DNA of 32,721 nt from Acetatifactor muris (GCA_023664365.1 JAMPFR010000037.1:1-32721); one strand, 5' to 3'. Shown: positions 8,036 to 15,505, numbered from the stretch's first letter. Numbers and translations are program-made. The notes: a model not told the origin generated them from the letters alone.

Positions 8036-8743
8036 TCAGTCAAATGCGCTGGTTTTTGCTATTGTTTGAATTGTTTTTCCGCTGGTTGATGATTTAGAAC
8101 TGACAACTAAGGTAAATGAATATCCTGTTTGTCCTGCTGCAGTTGTATCCTTAAAGGAGGCTCCTTCAAAATCTCCGGATGTTACCGGAGTAACCCTTGC
8201 TGTACATATATAACTTCCGTCCCCTGTATAAGAACCGGATCTGCTGCCGGAAAGCGCCACTAATTCATTTTTTACACCAAGATGATCTATCCATGTTATG
8301 ACTGCATTTACCGTCACGCCATCCTTTGTCCAACTGCCGTCAGAATTTTTTTCTTCTGCGTTCACACTCAATACGCACAGGGCAGAGCGATTGTCATCAC
8401 CTGATAAGTTTAAAGCTGACTCATCCTGATATATTACCTTTGTTAAAGTAGCTTCCGCTTCGATAAAATGTACCGCACCGTCTTCATCATATTCATATGC
8501 TTCAATTTCAACGCCCTCATTTGAACGGCGGTCATTTGATAATGTTATTGTCTGAATATCAATAATATTGCTATATTGCTCAAACAGCAAATCAGGTTCT
8601 GTTTCTAATAGCCTGATTACGGATTCATTCGCCGTCTCCTGGCTAAATACTGCTCTTTCGTTTGCCTTTGCACTAAGGCATATAGAATTCATTACAAGTA
8701 CCATAGATAACACAGTTAATAAAATTTTTTCATTATTCTTCAC
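8036..8743 (-). CDS. secreted protein of unknown function, 235 aa
   Basis: The start is a GTG at 8743-8741, one base after the TAA of the upstream membrane-protein gene, so translation is probably coupled. A signal peptide of about 27 residues ends LSAKANE; no lipobox. The mature part is Ser/Thr/Gly-rich and mostly beta: a helical segment SVIRLLETEPDLLFEQYSNI, then VTVNAVITWIDHLGVKNELVALSGSRSGSYTGDGSYICTARV-type strands ending in a Ser-rich tail. No catalytic motif is visible. It could be a cell-surface or released effector made with its membrane partner. I do not recognise the family. Confidence 0.75.
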   Translation of the reverse strand: MKNNEKILLTVLSMVLVMNSICLSAKANERAVFSQETANESVIRLLETEPDLLFEQYSNIIDIQTITLSNDRRSNEGVEIEAYEYDEDGAVHFIEAEATLTKVIYQDESALNLSGDDNRSALCVLSVNAEEKNSDGSWTKDGVTVNAVITWIDHLGVKNELVALSGSRSGSYTGDGSYICTARVTPVTSGDFEGASFKDTTAAGQTGYSFTLVVSSKSSTSGKTIQTIAKTSAFD

Positions 8744-8744
8744 C

Positions 8745-9266
8745 TTACTCTTTCGTTAATATTTTAGTCTTAAGTCTGGCATATATAGGAAGCATCAAAA
8801 TAACAGCCATTATGCCATATAATACACCAATACCCGCATTTGCCATAAGTGGCATAAAAAACTCCGGTTGCTTCAACGATAGTGAGTGCAATAATCCAAT
8901 TGCCGTTACGATTGTTAATAATGTGCCCGTAAGAAATGCCGTTATCATCGATAACTTAATAGAAAAAGCCGCCTTTCTGACTTGGGCAACAGTTTCTCCG
9001 GAATCTTTTACGCAATATGCCAAGGCACACCCAAATTCCTTAAGCAGACCGGTTGCCGTCAAAATAACCAGAACCATGCATATTATCGGAAGCAGCATCA
9101 TTCCGTCACTGTACACTATTGGCTTTATACCCATACTTCTGATATATAAGCTCAAAAAAAGGCTGCACAATATAACAATTGCAATTTCTCCTGCAATAAG
9201 AGAAATAATCCAATATGCTCTTGGAAAATTTGCCTTATCCTTCTTTTTTGCTGCAATTTTTTGCAT
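8745..9266 (-). CDS. four-helix membrane protein, unknown function
   Basis: A 173-aa protein with hydrophobic segments near residues 19-44, 55-74, 104-127 and 139-163 and a Lys-rich N-terminus. The order (two helices, charged cytoplasmic loop KEFGCALAYCVKDSGETVAQVRK, then two helices with ANAGIGVLYGIMAVILMLPIYARLK) faintly resembles MotA/TolQ/ExbB proton-channel topology. The match is too weak to name it. AAGGAGAG lies upstream of the ATG. It is the first gene of a pair with the secreted protein; both lie between 190-bp direct repeats. Confidence 0.75.
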   Translation of the reverse strand: MQKIAAKKKDKANFPRAYWIISLIAGEIAIVILCSLFLSLYIRSMGIKPIVYSDGMMLLPIICMVLVILTATGLLKEFGCALAYCVKDSGETVAQVRKAAFSIKLSMITAFLTGTLLTIVTAIGLLHSLSLKQPEFFMPLMANAGIGVLYGIMAVILMLPIYARLKTKILTKE

Positions 9267-9376
9267 TTTGCTCTCCTTTCCTGCTGAAATTATCGTCTAT
9301 ATATCCGTGACAACTTATTGATTCATTGGACTTCCCCCTTCCTTTTAATATATACATATGTGGATTCATGTGTAAT

Positions 9377-9566
9377 TTATGATGGCAAAAACTTCTTTTG
9401 CTTATCACTATTTTATGTTAGCATATAATTTAAAAAAAAGAATGACGCTTTCGGAAATTATCATTTTCCAAAAACGTCAAAAAATCAATACCACTCTCTT
9501 GATCGCCCCAACAACTTTTCATAGGACTCTTTAGCAACTTGAGCTGTCTGCTCTCTTCTAAACAAA
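9377..9566. repeat. 190-bp direct repeat, copy 2 (native 3' end of the regulator gene)
   Basis: The partner of 7769-7958, offset exactly 1608 bases. It comprises the last 82 bases of the regulator coding region and about 108 bases downstream, including the terminator. Confidence 0.93.
9432..9479 (-). terminator. rho-independent terminator of the double-HTH regulator
   Basis: Read leftward, six bases past the stop at 9485: TGACGTTTTTGGAAA pairs with TTTCCGAAAGCGTCA through G-U pairs over a loop of about 7 bases, then TTCTTTTTTTT. Confidence 0.85.
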
Positions 9567-11323
9567 TCAGCGCTGTAAAAGGCAAATTCATAATATTTCA
9601 GGCTTGTCTCCTCTTCCCCCAAATGCTCTAGGGCATCCGCTTTGCTGCTCAAAAATAATGGCAGTATTTTTCCTGTACCGCCGGCCCGGCACAAGCGAAT
9701 TCCATCCTCGGAATAGTCCAATTCCTCCTTCCACTTTTTCAATCTCCCTGCGCATTCCGCCAAACGTGCCATGAGCATTATTACTCCTTCGAAATGAAAT
9801 TCCTGTCTGACCTTACTGCTCTGATAATGCCTTAATAACTTCTTCAATAAATACTCTGCCTGCGCCTCCTTTTTCTCATTTATCAACGTATCTGCCATTT
9901 TGATCATTACACCGATTTCTTCCCTGCTGAAGGGACAGCTCCAAAAGTCCTCCGACCATTTCCTGACATCCACATTTTTCGGCACTTTCTTCAACGTGAT
10001 GGACAAAATTTTCCTGGCTCTTTCAAACTGCTGCTCCGGGGGAATTCTGTCTGACTCACAGTCTATGGTAAAATTCCTGATTTCCACATACTGACGATTG
10101 CAGTCATAAGATAAGTCCAGTTCCTCCTTCATTCTTTTCAGCGCGGCCTCTGCCTGTTCCCATTTTTTGTTCATAATCAACGTGGTTATCTGCCATTCCA
10201 GGTTAAACAGTGCAAAGTCATTCGCTTCAATGTTGTTGTAGTAATAATCCTCCCGCAAATCTAATTTTTTCGCCAGTGCCCGAAAAGTACCTGTATTGGG
10301 CGCCCGCCTGCCGGTCTCGATTCTGGAAAGAGTTTCCGGGGTACAGATCCCCGCGCTGAGTTCTTCCTGAGAATAACCGCGATACCGCCTGTTTCTGCTG
10401 AGCAACTCGCCCAGCAGGTCGGCATCCTGCCATGTGTCCGTCATATATAGTTCGTCATCGAATTTTTCTCCCGTCTGCCCCAATTCCTGCATCAGCTCTT
10501 GCCACGCGTTCAGCTGCATTTTCTCATTATGTACCTGTTTCTCCATTCCCAGACATTCCGCTGTCTTCACATAACTGTCTAAAACTGCTTCCATGCCGGG
10601 GATATAACCAAAGGTTACTATCATATTCATGGCTTTTTCTGCCATGGCCATGCATTCATGATACATGCCCTGTTCATAGAGTATGGGTAGGTACCGGGCT
10701 GCCACCCTGGGGTATAGTTTTACTTTCTCCCGCTCTTGCGAGAAGCGGGCAGGAATATAACCCTCCAGAAAAAGCAACACCTTTGCTGCATCCTCCCGGT
10801 TCCGGCAGGAATCACTCCAGAGCAGCATAATATTAATTTCCTGTATACTCAAATAAGTATGTGCGCCCAACTGTCTTGGGAAATCCGGCACTGTCCTTTG
10901 AACAGCCTCCTGATACAGTTCGGCCGCGTCACCTTTATCTCCGGACAATTCCGCCTTCGCCCTCACCTGTATCACACTAAAAAACTGCTCCTGAATTGCC
11001 GGATTACAGACAGGCTTCCGGCCTGCCTCTTCCCTCAGCAGCGCCATCACCTTTTGCCAATCCCGATCTATCTGTGCCACGGAAAGCTGTTGTCTCCAGT
11101 CAAAATAAGTATATTCTCTCTTCGTCAGCAGGGCGGCAAAGATGTCCGAAGAAAATCCCAGCCGCTGCAACAGCGCCGTCAGCAGCAGTCTGTCCATCCT
11201 GCGCTCTCCTTTCAGGTATTTTGTCAGCGCCGAGGGTGAACATAGGCCTTTGCACAGATCAATCCTGCTTATGTTCCTGTTTATAATTGCTTCCTGAAGT
11301 ATCTCCCCCATGGTCTTTTTCAC
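9485..11323 (-). CDS. transcriptional regulator with two XRE-type HTH domains and TPR-like repeats
   Basis: A 612-aa cytoplasmic protein. HTH 1 spans residues about 5-60 (ISRIDLCKGLCSPSALTKYLKGERR). HTH 2 spans about 303-358 (YSQEELSAGICTPETLSRIETGRRAPN, a canonical XRE helix-turn-helix). Each HTH is followed by 250 or so residues of paired helices of TPR type, for example ISLEYLAV-free helical stretches such as WEQAEAALKRMKEEL and AEYLLKKLLRHYQSS. The layout HTH-TPR-HTH-TPR suggests an internal duplication of an RRNPP-like (peptide-responsive) regulator. That is inference; no pheromone ORF is evident next to it. Start is GTG 11323 with GGGTGAT upstream; the ATG four codons in has no ribosome site. 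The imperfect palindrome at 11347-11365 is a candidate autoregulatory site. Confidence 0.88.
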   Translation of the reverse strand: MKKTMGEILQEAIINRNISRIDLCKGLCSPSALTKYLKGERRMDRLLLTALLQRLGFSSDIFAALLTKREYTYFDWRQQLSVAQIDRDWQKVMALLREEAGRKPVCNPAIQEQFFSVIQVRAKAELSGDKGDAAELYQEAVQRTVPDFPRQLGAHTYLSIQEINIMLLWSDSCRNREDAAKVLLFLEGYIPARFSQEREKVKLYPRVAARYLPILYEQGMYHECMAMAEKAMNMIVTFGYIPGMEAVLDSYVKTAECLGMEKQVHNEKMQLNAWQELMQELGQTGEKFDDELYMTDTWQDADLLGELLSRNRRYRGYSQEELSAGICTPETLSRIETGRRAPNTGTFRALAKKLDLREDYYYNNIEANDFALFNLEWQITTLIMNKKWEQAEAALKRMKEELDLSYDCNRQYVEIRNFTIDCESDRIPPEQQFERARKILSITLKKVPKNVDVRKWSEDFWSCPFSREEIGVMIKMADTLINEKKEAQAEYLLKKLLRHYQSSKVRQEFHFEGVIMLMARLAECAGRLKKWKEELDYSEDGIRLCRAGGTGKILPLFLSSKADALEHLGEEETSLKYYEFAFYSADLFRREQTAQVAKESYEKLLGRSREWY

Positions 11324-11346
11324 GTTTCATCACCCGCTCTTTGCTT

Positions 11347-11365
11347 ATATGTTATTATTACATAT
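11347..11365. promoter_or_regulatory. candidate operator upstream of the double-HTH regulator
   Basis: ATATGT and ACATAT arms around a 7-base AT centre, 24 bases before the GTG start. It lies in a very AT-rich segment, so a chance occurrence is quite possible. Confidence 0.3.
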
Positions 11366-11449
11366 TTATCTTATCATATCACATAAATATATATAATGCA
11401 ATTATCAAAGAGTTTAGGCAGATTTGAAGGAAAAGGAAAAACTCGGGGC

Positions 11450-11478
11450 TTGCATTTCACACCGACTTATGATAAAAT
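11450..11478 (+). promoter_or_regulatory. tRNA operon promoter
   Basis: TTGCAT (11450-11455), 17-base spacer, TAAAAT (11473-11478), about 70 bases before tRNA-Tyr. No other promoter separates the two tRNA genes, so both are probably read from here. Confidence 0.55.
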
Positions 11479-11546
11479 TTCACATTGTCAGGGTCGGTGC
11501 TGCCGCGTCTTGTATGGTGGTATTGAATCCGGCACGATTTTAACAT

Positions 11547-11628
11547 GGATGGGTTCCCGAGTGGCCAAAGGGGACAGACTGTAAATCTGCTGCAAATTGC
11601 TTCGGTGGTTCGAATCCACCCCCATCCA
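11547..11628 (+). tRNA. tRNA-Tyr (anticodon GTA)
   Basis: Acceptor arms GGATGGG and CCCATCC pair fully. The anticodon loop CTGTAAA has GTA at 11581-11583, a long class-II variable arm is present, and the T arm is GGTGG-TTCGAAT-CCACC. The outermost anticodon-stem pair is A-C mismatched. CCA is not encoded directly after discriminator A11628. Confidence 0.95.
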
Positions 11629-11693
11629 TGCCATATGCGGGCAATGCTTTATCATGGCAGGAGCCGTTGATGAAGCCTAGGCGCATGTGCCCT

Positions 11694-11777
11694 GCTGGTA
11701 TGGTGGAATAGGCAGACACAAGAGACTTAAAATCTCTCGGGGGCAACTCCGTGCCGGTTCAAGTCCGGCTACCAGCA
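11694..11777 (+). tRNA. tRNA-Leu (anticodon TAA)
   Basis: Acceptor GCTGGTA pairs with TACCAGC. Anticodon loop CTTAAAA has TAA at 11728-11730, the long variable arm is CTCGGGGGCAACTCCGT-like, and the T arm is GCCGG-TTCAAGT-CCGGC. CCA is not encoded. The segment from the anticodon stem to 8 bases beyond the gene is repeated exactly at 13519-13581, marking this gene as an integration target. Confidence 0.96.
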
Positions 11778-11785
11778 TTATTTTA
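11723..11785 (+). repeat. att-like 63-bp direct repeat, left copy (inside tRNA-Leu)
   Basis: Identical over 63 bases to 13519-13581. It runs from the anticodon stem of tRNA-Leu to 8 bases past the 3' end, the usual footprint of a tyrosine-integrase attachment site. Confidence 0.93.
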
Positions 11786-11788
11786 GTG

Positions 11789-11832
11789 GAGTCCATATTT
11801 TCAGTTGATAGCTGAGATGGATTCTTTTTTTT
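11789..11832 (+). terminator. terminator of the tRNA operon, inside the island
   Basis: GAGTCCAT pairs with ATGGATTC, with an inner TCAG/CTGA stem, followed by eight T (11825-11832). Because it lies past the left att copy, the tRNA-Leu gene now uses a terminator brought by the element. Confidence 0.8.
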
Positions 11833-11853
11833 CGCCAATACCATTTTTTCCCG

Positions 11854-11882
11854 TTGACAACATTTCGATTTTTGGATACACT
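11854..11882 (+). promoter_or_regulatory. promoter of the toxin-antitoxin pair
   Basis: TTGACA (11854-11859), 17-base spacer, TACACT (11877-11882). It is 46 bases before the preferred ATG at 11928. Confidence 0.6.
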
Positions 11883-11927
11883 AACAATAAGTAAATGGTT
11901 AATTTACAAGTCGAAAGCGGTGGCGTA

Positions 11928-12554
11928 ATGTTGCATGAATATCTGAAAGAAAACTATAAACCGGGGGAGCCGATCTTTGCAGGGGATATTGTCATTTCCG
12001 GATTATCGGAAGAAAATCTTCGTTATCATCTAAAGAAACTTACTGATGATGGTCTTTTATGCCGGTTTGAGGCGGGGATATATTATTTTCCCAAAACGGA
12101 TATTTTTGGAGAAAAGGCTGCTTTAACGGCGGATACGGTTGCCTTTCACAAGTATGTCAAACGCAGGGGAAAACAGGTGGGATACTATTCAGGATATACT
12201 CTGGCAAACCGTATGGGACTATCTACACAGATGCCGTTCATAGAGGAAATCACCAGTAATTTTGCACCGGCACCGGTTCGGGAGCTGACAATAAAAAACC
12301 AAAGGTACATTTTAAGGCGGCCGGTGGTGGAGGTTACGGATGAAAATGTGGCAGTTTTGCAGTTCCTGGACTGTCTGAAGGACTTGGAGAAGTGTGCGGA
12401 GGAGGAGCCGGAGGTCTGTGGGAGGATTCTTACTGCTTATGCAAGAGAGCATACTCTTACAAAGGCAGTGGTAGACAGATTCCTTGTAAATTATCCGTTG
12501 AAAATATACAAGACGATATATGAGACGGAGGTGGATTTTGGAAGTTCCTTTTAA
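11928..12554 (+). CDS. AbiEi-like antitoxin (DUF6088-type winged helix)
   Basis: A 208-aa protein with an N-terminal winged helix (LHEYLKENYKPGEPIFAGDI, then LSEENLRYHLKKLTDDGLLCRFEAGIYYFPK), as in AbiEi/DUF6088 antitoxins that bind their own promoter. The middle YYSGYTLANRMGLSTQMPF and RYILRRP match the family style. The open frame begins at 11895, but that ATG has no ribosome site; the ATG at 11928 follows GGTGG. In known type IV systems the antitoxin represses the operon and counteracts the nucleotidyltransferase without stable binding. It sits 45 bases before the toxin-like gene, both inside the tRNA-Leu island. Confidence 0.82.
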   Translation: MLHEYLKENYKPGEPIFAGDIVISGLSEENLRYHLKKLTDDGLLCRFEAGIYYFPKTDIFGEKAALTADTVAFHKYVKRRGKQVGYYSGYTLANRMGLSTQMPFIEEITSNFAPAPVRELTIKNQRYILRRPVVEVTDENVAVLQFLDCLKDLEKCAEEEPEVCGRILTAYAREHTLTKAVVDRFLVNYPLKIYKTIYETEVDFGSSF

Positions 12555-12599
12555 ATTATTGATTAGTACGTATATTGAGGCACGCAGAGGGGTGTAAGT

Positions 12600-13514
12600 A
12601 TGTATCTGCATGAGGACAGGGAAGCATTTCAGGATATAATTGAACAGACCGCTGATAACTGCGGAAGGACGCTGGCAGTGGTGGAAAAAGATTATTATGT
12701 GACGCTGATACTGAAGCTGCTCGCAGAGCAGCTTGAAAACTGTGTTTTCAAAGGAGGAACATCCCTGTCAAAAGGTTTCCGTGTAATAGATAGGTTTTCC
12801 GAAGATATTGATATTACCTTTAATGAACATATTGGAGAGAGCAGAAGGAAGAAACTAAAGAATGCCGTTTTGAAAGGTATTAGCGAGGAACTGGAGATGC
12901 CAATTGCAAACTGGCAGGAAATCCAGAGTGACAGGGATTATAATGTCTATTTGTTTTCCTATGAATCGGTATCTGCTTTTCAGGATGATAGATTACCACA
13001 GTATGTAAAGCTGGAAACGGCTCTGGGCTCCTATTCTTTCCCTACGCAGAGCGTTGAGATCCGCAATTATATCGGGGACTATCTGGAAGGAAGAGGGAGA
13101 ACGGACCTGGCAGAGCAGTTTTTTCTGGGTAAGTTTTCCATGAATTTACAGTCCTTGGAGCGAACTTATATAGATAAAGTCTTTGCCCTATGTGACTATT
13201 ATCTTCAGGGAAGGTCGAAGCGCTATTCACGTCATTTGTATGACATTTACAAGCTGACACCTCTGATAAAATTTGATAATGAATTTGCTGCATTGGTAAG
13301 AGAGGTGAGGAAGCATCGTTCCAAAATGAAGGTATGCCTGTCAGCGAAAGATGAAATTGATGTGCCGAAGGTCATTTTGGAGTTTTGTGATAATTCTTTT
13401 TACAGGGAGGATTATCAGGCTGTTACAAGTTATTTTGCAGCCGATGAGGTGCCTTATGATGATGTAATCGGGCAGATGCGGGTACTTGCCGCCGATAATT
13501 TGTTTGTAAAGTAG
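12600..13514 (+). CDS. AbiEii-like nucleotidyltransferase toxin
   Basis: A 304-aa protein of the nucleotidyltransferase AbiEii/AbiGii family. Diagnostic motifs are EKDYYV (residues 29-34), KGGTSLSKG (51-59) and SEDIDITF (67-74) with the metal-binding D69 and D71, then the helical ERTYIDKVFALCDYYLQG and RHLYDIYKL blocks. All expected active-site residues are present, so it should be functional. Known relatives block growth by adding nucleotides to tRNA or other RNA and can abort phage infection; the target here is unknown. AGAGGGG lies upstream of the ATG. The stop is five bases before the right att-like repeat. Confidence 0.9.
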   Translation: MYLHEDREAFQDIIEQTADNCGRTLAVVEKDYYVTLILKLLAEQLENCVFKGGTSLSKGFRVIDRFSEDIDITFNEHIGESRRKKLKNAVLKGISEELEMPIANWQEIQSDRDYNVYLFSYESVSAFQDDRLPQYVKLETALGSYSFPTQSVEIRNYIGDYLEGRGRTDLAEQFFLGKFSMNLQSLERTYIDKVFALCDYYLQGRSKRYSRHLYDIYKLTPLIKFDNEFAALVREVRKHRSKMKVCLSAKDEIDVPKVILEFCDNSFYREDYQAVTSYFAADEVPYDDVIGQMRVLAADNLFVK

Positions 13515-13518
13515 TACA

Positions 13519-13581
13519 AGACTTAAAATCTCTCGGGGGCAACTCCGTGCCGGTTCAAGTCCGGCTACCAGCATTATTTTA
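13519..13581 (+). repeat. att-like 63-bp direct repeat, right copy (displaced tRNA-Leu 3' half)
   Basis: Exact copy of 11723-11785 without the 5' half of the tRNA, so it cannot make a tRNA. The last codons and the stop (13574-13576) of the converging GNAT gene lie inside it. Confidence 0.93.
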
Positions 13582-14032
13582 ATGGAAGCTTCATCTCAAT
13601 CTCCCCATCATTGACGATTCTTCCGGTTGGCAGGAAGCCCAACTTTTCATAGACATGCTTTGCGATTTTGTTATCCGGTACATAGTCCAGGATAATAAAG
13701 TCGTATTTGCCGGAGTCCTTTGCCAGTTGAATCATCTGCTGTATGGCTGAAGTGCCGTATCCCTTGCCCTGATGCTCTTCAGGAAATAGGATCCGCCACA
13801 GTACCAGGCACCGATCGTCACTGTCCTCATCCAGCATCATAAAACCCACAGGCTCTTCCCCATGATAGACAGCAAAAGGATAAACATCGCCCGCTTCCCT
13901 GTAAAGCCATGCCTGCGCCAGGGAATAGGCGTTTGAGGCTACAAAATTTTCCCCCTCCGGGCGTTTCATCTGCATAATTGCCATAAAATTTTCTTCAGTG
14001 ATCCTCTGAAAATGAACATCCGTATCTTCCAT
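13574..14032 (-). CDS. GNAT family N-acetyltransferase
   Basis: A 152-aa single-domain GNAT enzyme using acetyl-CoA. The signature is WRILFPEEHQGKGYGTSAIQ, with the Q-G-K-G-Y-G pyrophosphate-binding loop near residues 88-93, then ILDYVPDNKIAKHVYEKLGF typical of the C-terminal half. The N-terminus (ITEENFMAIMQMKR, YPFAVYHGEEPVGFMML) recalls Blt/PaiA-like polyamine acetyltransferases, but the substrate is not certain. GAGGA lies 10 bases upstream of the ATG. It is probably the third gene of a leftward unit (GH27, zinc ribbon, GNAT; 18-base gap). Its last residues are encoded by displaced tRNA-Leu sequence. Confidence 0.9.
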   Translation of the reverse strand: MEDTDVHFQRITEENFMAIMQMKRPEGENFVASNAYSLAQAWLYREAGDVYPFAVYHGEEPVGFMMLDEDSDDRCLVLWRILFPEEHQGKGYGTSAIQQMIQLAKDSGKYDFIILDYVPDNKIAKHVYEKLGFLPTGRIVNDGEIEMKLPLK

Positions 14033-14050
14033 AAGTTTGTTTTCCTCATT

Positions 14051-14260
14051 TTAAGCTTTATCCTCAAAAAGCGTGCATCCCATTTCCTTAAACTGCCGGA
14101 TTTTCTCCTCCAGCAGCTCCGTGGTAACGTCAAAATATTCCGCGCAGCAGGAAATGCACAAAAAGGAGACTGCCGCCCGGTTAAAAAGCTTTTTGTGAAG
14201 CCCGATTTCATCCCGGGTCAGCAGTCTGCCGCATTTATTACAGTATTCCGCGCTATCCAT
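14051..14260 (-). CDS. small zinc-ribbon-like protein, 69 aa
   Basis: Starts at the ATG of ATGGATAG, which overlaps the stop of the GH27 gene by eight bases, with GGAGAG 7 bases upstream; the longer frame to 14293 is less likely. EYCNKCGRLL and FLCISCCAEYF provide two Cys-x2-Cys pairs that should bind one zinc. The C-terminal part is helical (TTELLEEKIRQFKEMGC). No enzymatic residues are visible. The overlap implies translational coupling, but a functional link to alpha-galactosidase is not obvious. Confidence 0.8.
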   Translation of the reverse strand: MDSAEYCNKCGRLLTRDEIGLHKKLFNRAAVSFLCISCCAEYFDVTTELLEEKIRQFKEMGCTLFEDKA

Positions 14261-15383
14261 GTACCAGCTCTCCGATAAGGATTTTGCATTCATCCACGGC
14301 TATGCTGCAGCGGAGTCCGTCCCGGTACACGCCCATATCCTCCCCGGTGACGGCGTCTGTCAGCCGCAGGGCCATGCCGGATTCAGAGTGAATGCCCAGG
14401 TCGTCAAAGGAAATGCTCATGGTATTCTCCCAGTCGTTGGCGGAGTCCAGATTGAAAAAGCCCAAGGCCACGCGGCTGCCGCTGAGGATTTTAGCCATGG
14501 TGTAGGTCTTTTCCCCATTGTGTCCCAATAGGAACGCAGGCCTGCATTCCGGATCCTGATTAATGGCAATCAGCCCCTTGCAGAGCAGGGTCTTTTGGTT
14601 GGCCTCATCTATGTTTCTCAAATCCGCGCCGATGATCAGCGGGGAACCCATGAAAGCCCACATGGCGAAATGCTGCAGATACTGCGCGTCGCTGCAGCCC
14701 TCCAGTCCTACGTTTCCCTTGCCGTGCATACCCGTAATCAGCATATCCATGTCGTTGTAGCAGCCGGGGCCGTTGTTTTCAAGGTTCTCCACCTGGCTTT
14801 TGAAAATATCCTTGTAGCTCTTGGGAACGTCGAAAATATCCCCGGTGGAGCGATAGCTGTGCGCCCCCCGGGAACGCATCCAGCCGGAGGGATTCTCCAC
14901 GCCCCAGTTGCAGGAGGCCAGCAGAATATCCCTGCCGCTGCTGCGCAGGGCCATGGCCATGGTCAGATAGGCGTTTTTGGCGTCGCCGCTGGCGGGGAAA
15001 TTACAGAAGTCGTATTTCAGGTAGTCCACCCCCCACTCCGCAAACTGTCTCGCATCCTCGAACTCATGTCCGTAGCTGCTGGGATATCCGGCACAGGTCA
15101 TAAAGCCCGCGCAGGAATACATGCCGAATTTCAACCCCTTTGAATGTACATAGTCGGAGACATATTTCATACCGTGAGGGAACAGCGCCGGGTCAGCCGC
15201 CAGCTTCCCCTCCACCCGCTCTTTCAGGGACCAGCAATCGTCAATAATCACATACTCATAGCCTGCGTCCCTGTATCCCTTTTCCACAATGACGTCCGTC
15301 ATTTCCATGATCAACTGTTCGTTAATGTCTTTTCCAAAGGTGTTCCAGGAATTCCACCCCATGGGTGCTTTTTCTGCCAGCAT
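14253..15383 (-). CDS. GH27 family glycosidase (alpha-galactosidase type)
   Basis: A 376-aa enzyme without signal peptide, so probably cytoplasmic and acting on imported oligosaccharides. The (beta/alpha)8 domain shows MGWNSWNTFG (8-17), IIDDCW (46-51), LKFGMYSCAG, YLKYDFCN with predicted nucleophile Asp125, and YRSTGDI with predicted acid/base Asp182. PGCYNDMDML and the AINQDP block follow, then a small C-terminal beta domain. Typical activity is removal of alpha-galactosyl groups; some GH27 members are beta-L-arabinopyranosidases. AGGAGG is placed well before the ATG. GH140 lies upstream in the same direction, suggesting side-chain pectin or plant-glycan use. Confidence 0.92.
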   Translation of the reverse strand: MLAEKAPMGWNSWNTFGKDINEQLIMEMTDVIVEKGYRDAGYEYVIIDDCWSLKERVEGKLAADPALFPHGMKYVSDYVHSKGLKFGMYSCAGFMTCAGYPSSYGHEFEDARQFAEWGVDYLKYDFCNFPASGDAKNAYLTMAMALRSSGRDILLASCNWGVENPSGWMRSRGAHSYRSTGDIFDVPKSYKDIFKSQVENLENNGPGCYNDMDMLITGMHGKGNVGLEGCSDAQYLQHFAMWAFMGSPLIIGADLRNIDEANQKTLLCKGLIAINQDPECRPAFLLGHNGEKTYTMAKILSGSRVALGFFNLDSANDWENTMSISFDDLGIHSESGMALRLTDAVTGEDMGVYRDGLRCSIAVDECKILIGELVHG

Positions 15384-15423
15384 ACTTTTGTCCTCCTTTT
15401 ATAAAGTGCCGTGCAAGCGGCGG

Positions 15424-15444
15424 TAAGGCGGCGGGGCCGCCTTA
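15424..15444. repeat. GC-rich 9-bp inverted repeat in the GH140-GH27 gap
   Basis: taaggcggc, ggg, gccgcctta: a perfect 9-bp stem with a 3-base loop and no T run on either side. It lies about 40 bases before the GH27 start and may be an attenuator, an RNA processing site or an operator. A weaker AT-rich hairpin (15471-15489) lies nearer the GH140 stop. Confidence 0.5.
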
Positions 15445-15505
15445 AATTCCGTGTCAACAGAATTATGATACCATAAAATCCGTTTATGGAAAAGAGGTTA
15501 TTGAT

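Larger units (their letters stand above)
11786..13581 (+). mobile_element. integrase-less mini-island at tRNA-Leu carrying a type IV-like toxin-antitoxin pair
   Basis: An 1796-bp segment lies between an intact tRNA-Leu and a displaced copy of its 3' half. Cargo is a tRNA terminator (11789-11832), a sigma-A promoter (11854) and two genes resembling AbiEi and AbiEii. The last stop codon lies five bases before the right repeat, so there is no room for an integrase. Interpretation as an integrated or deletion-derived element follows from the repeat geometry; mobility is inferred. Confidence 0.8.

Noticed and set aside
9485-11323. Search for a pheromone-like peptide gene next to the HTH-TPR regulator
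   Set aside because: No small frame with a ribosome site and an export signal was found on either side within about 300 bases.
11786-13581. Searched for an integrase or excisionase within the tRNA-Leu island
   Set aside because: The two TA genes, terminator and promoter fill the segment; no further frame with recombinase motifs exists.
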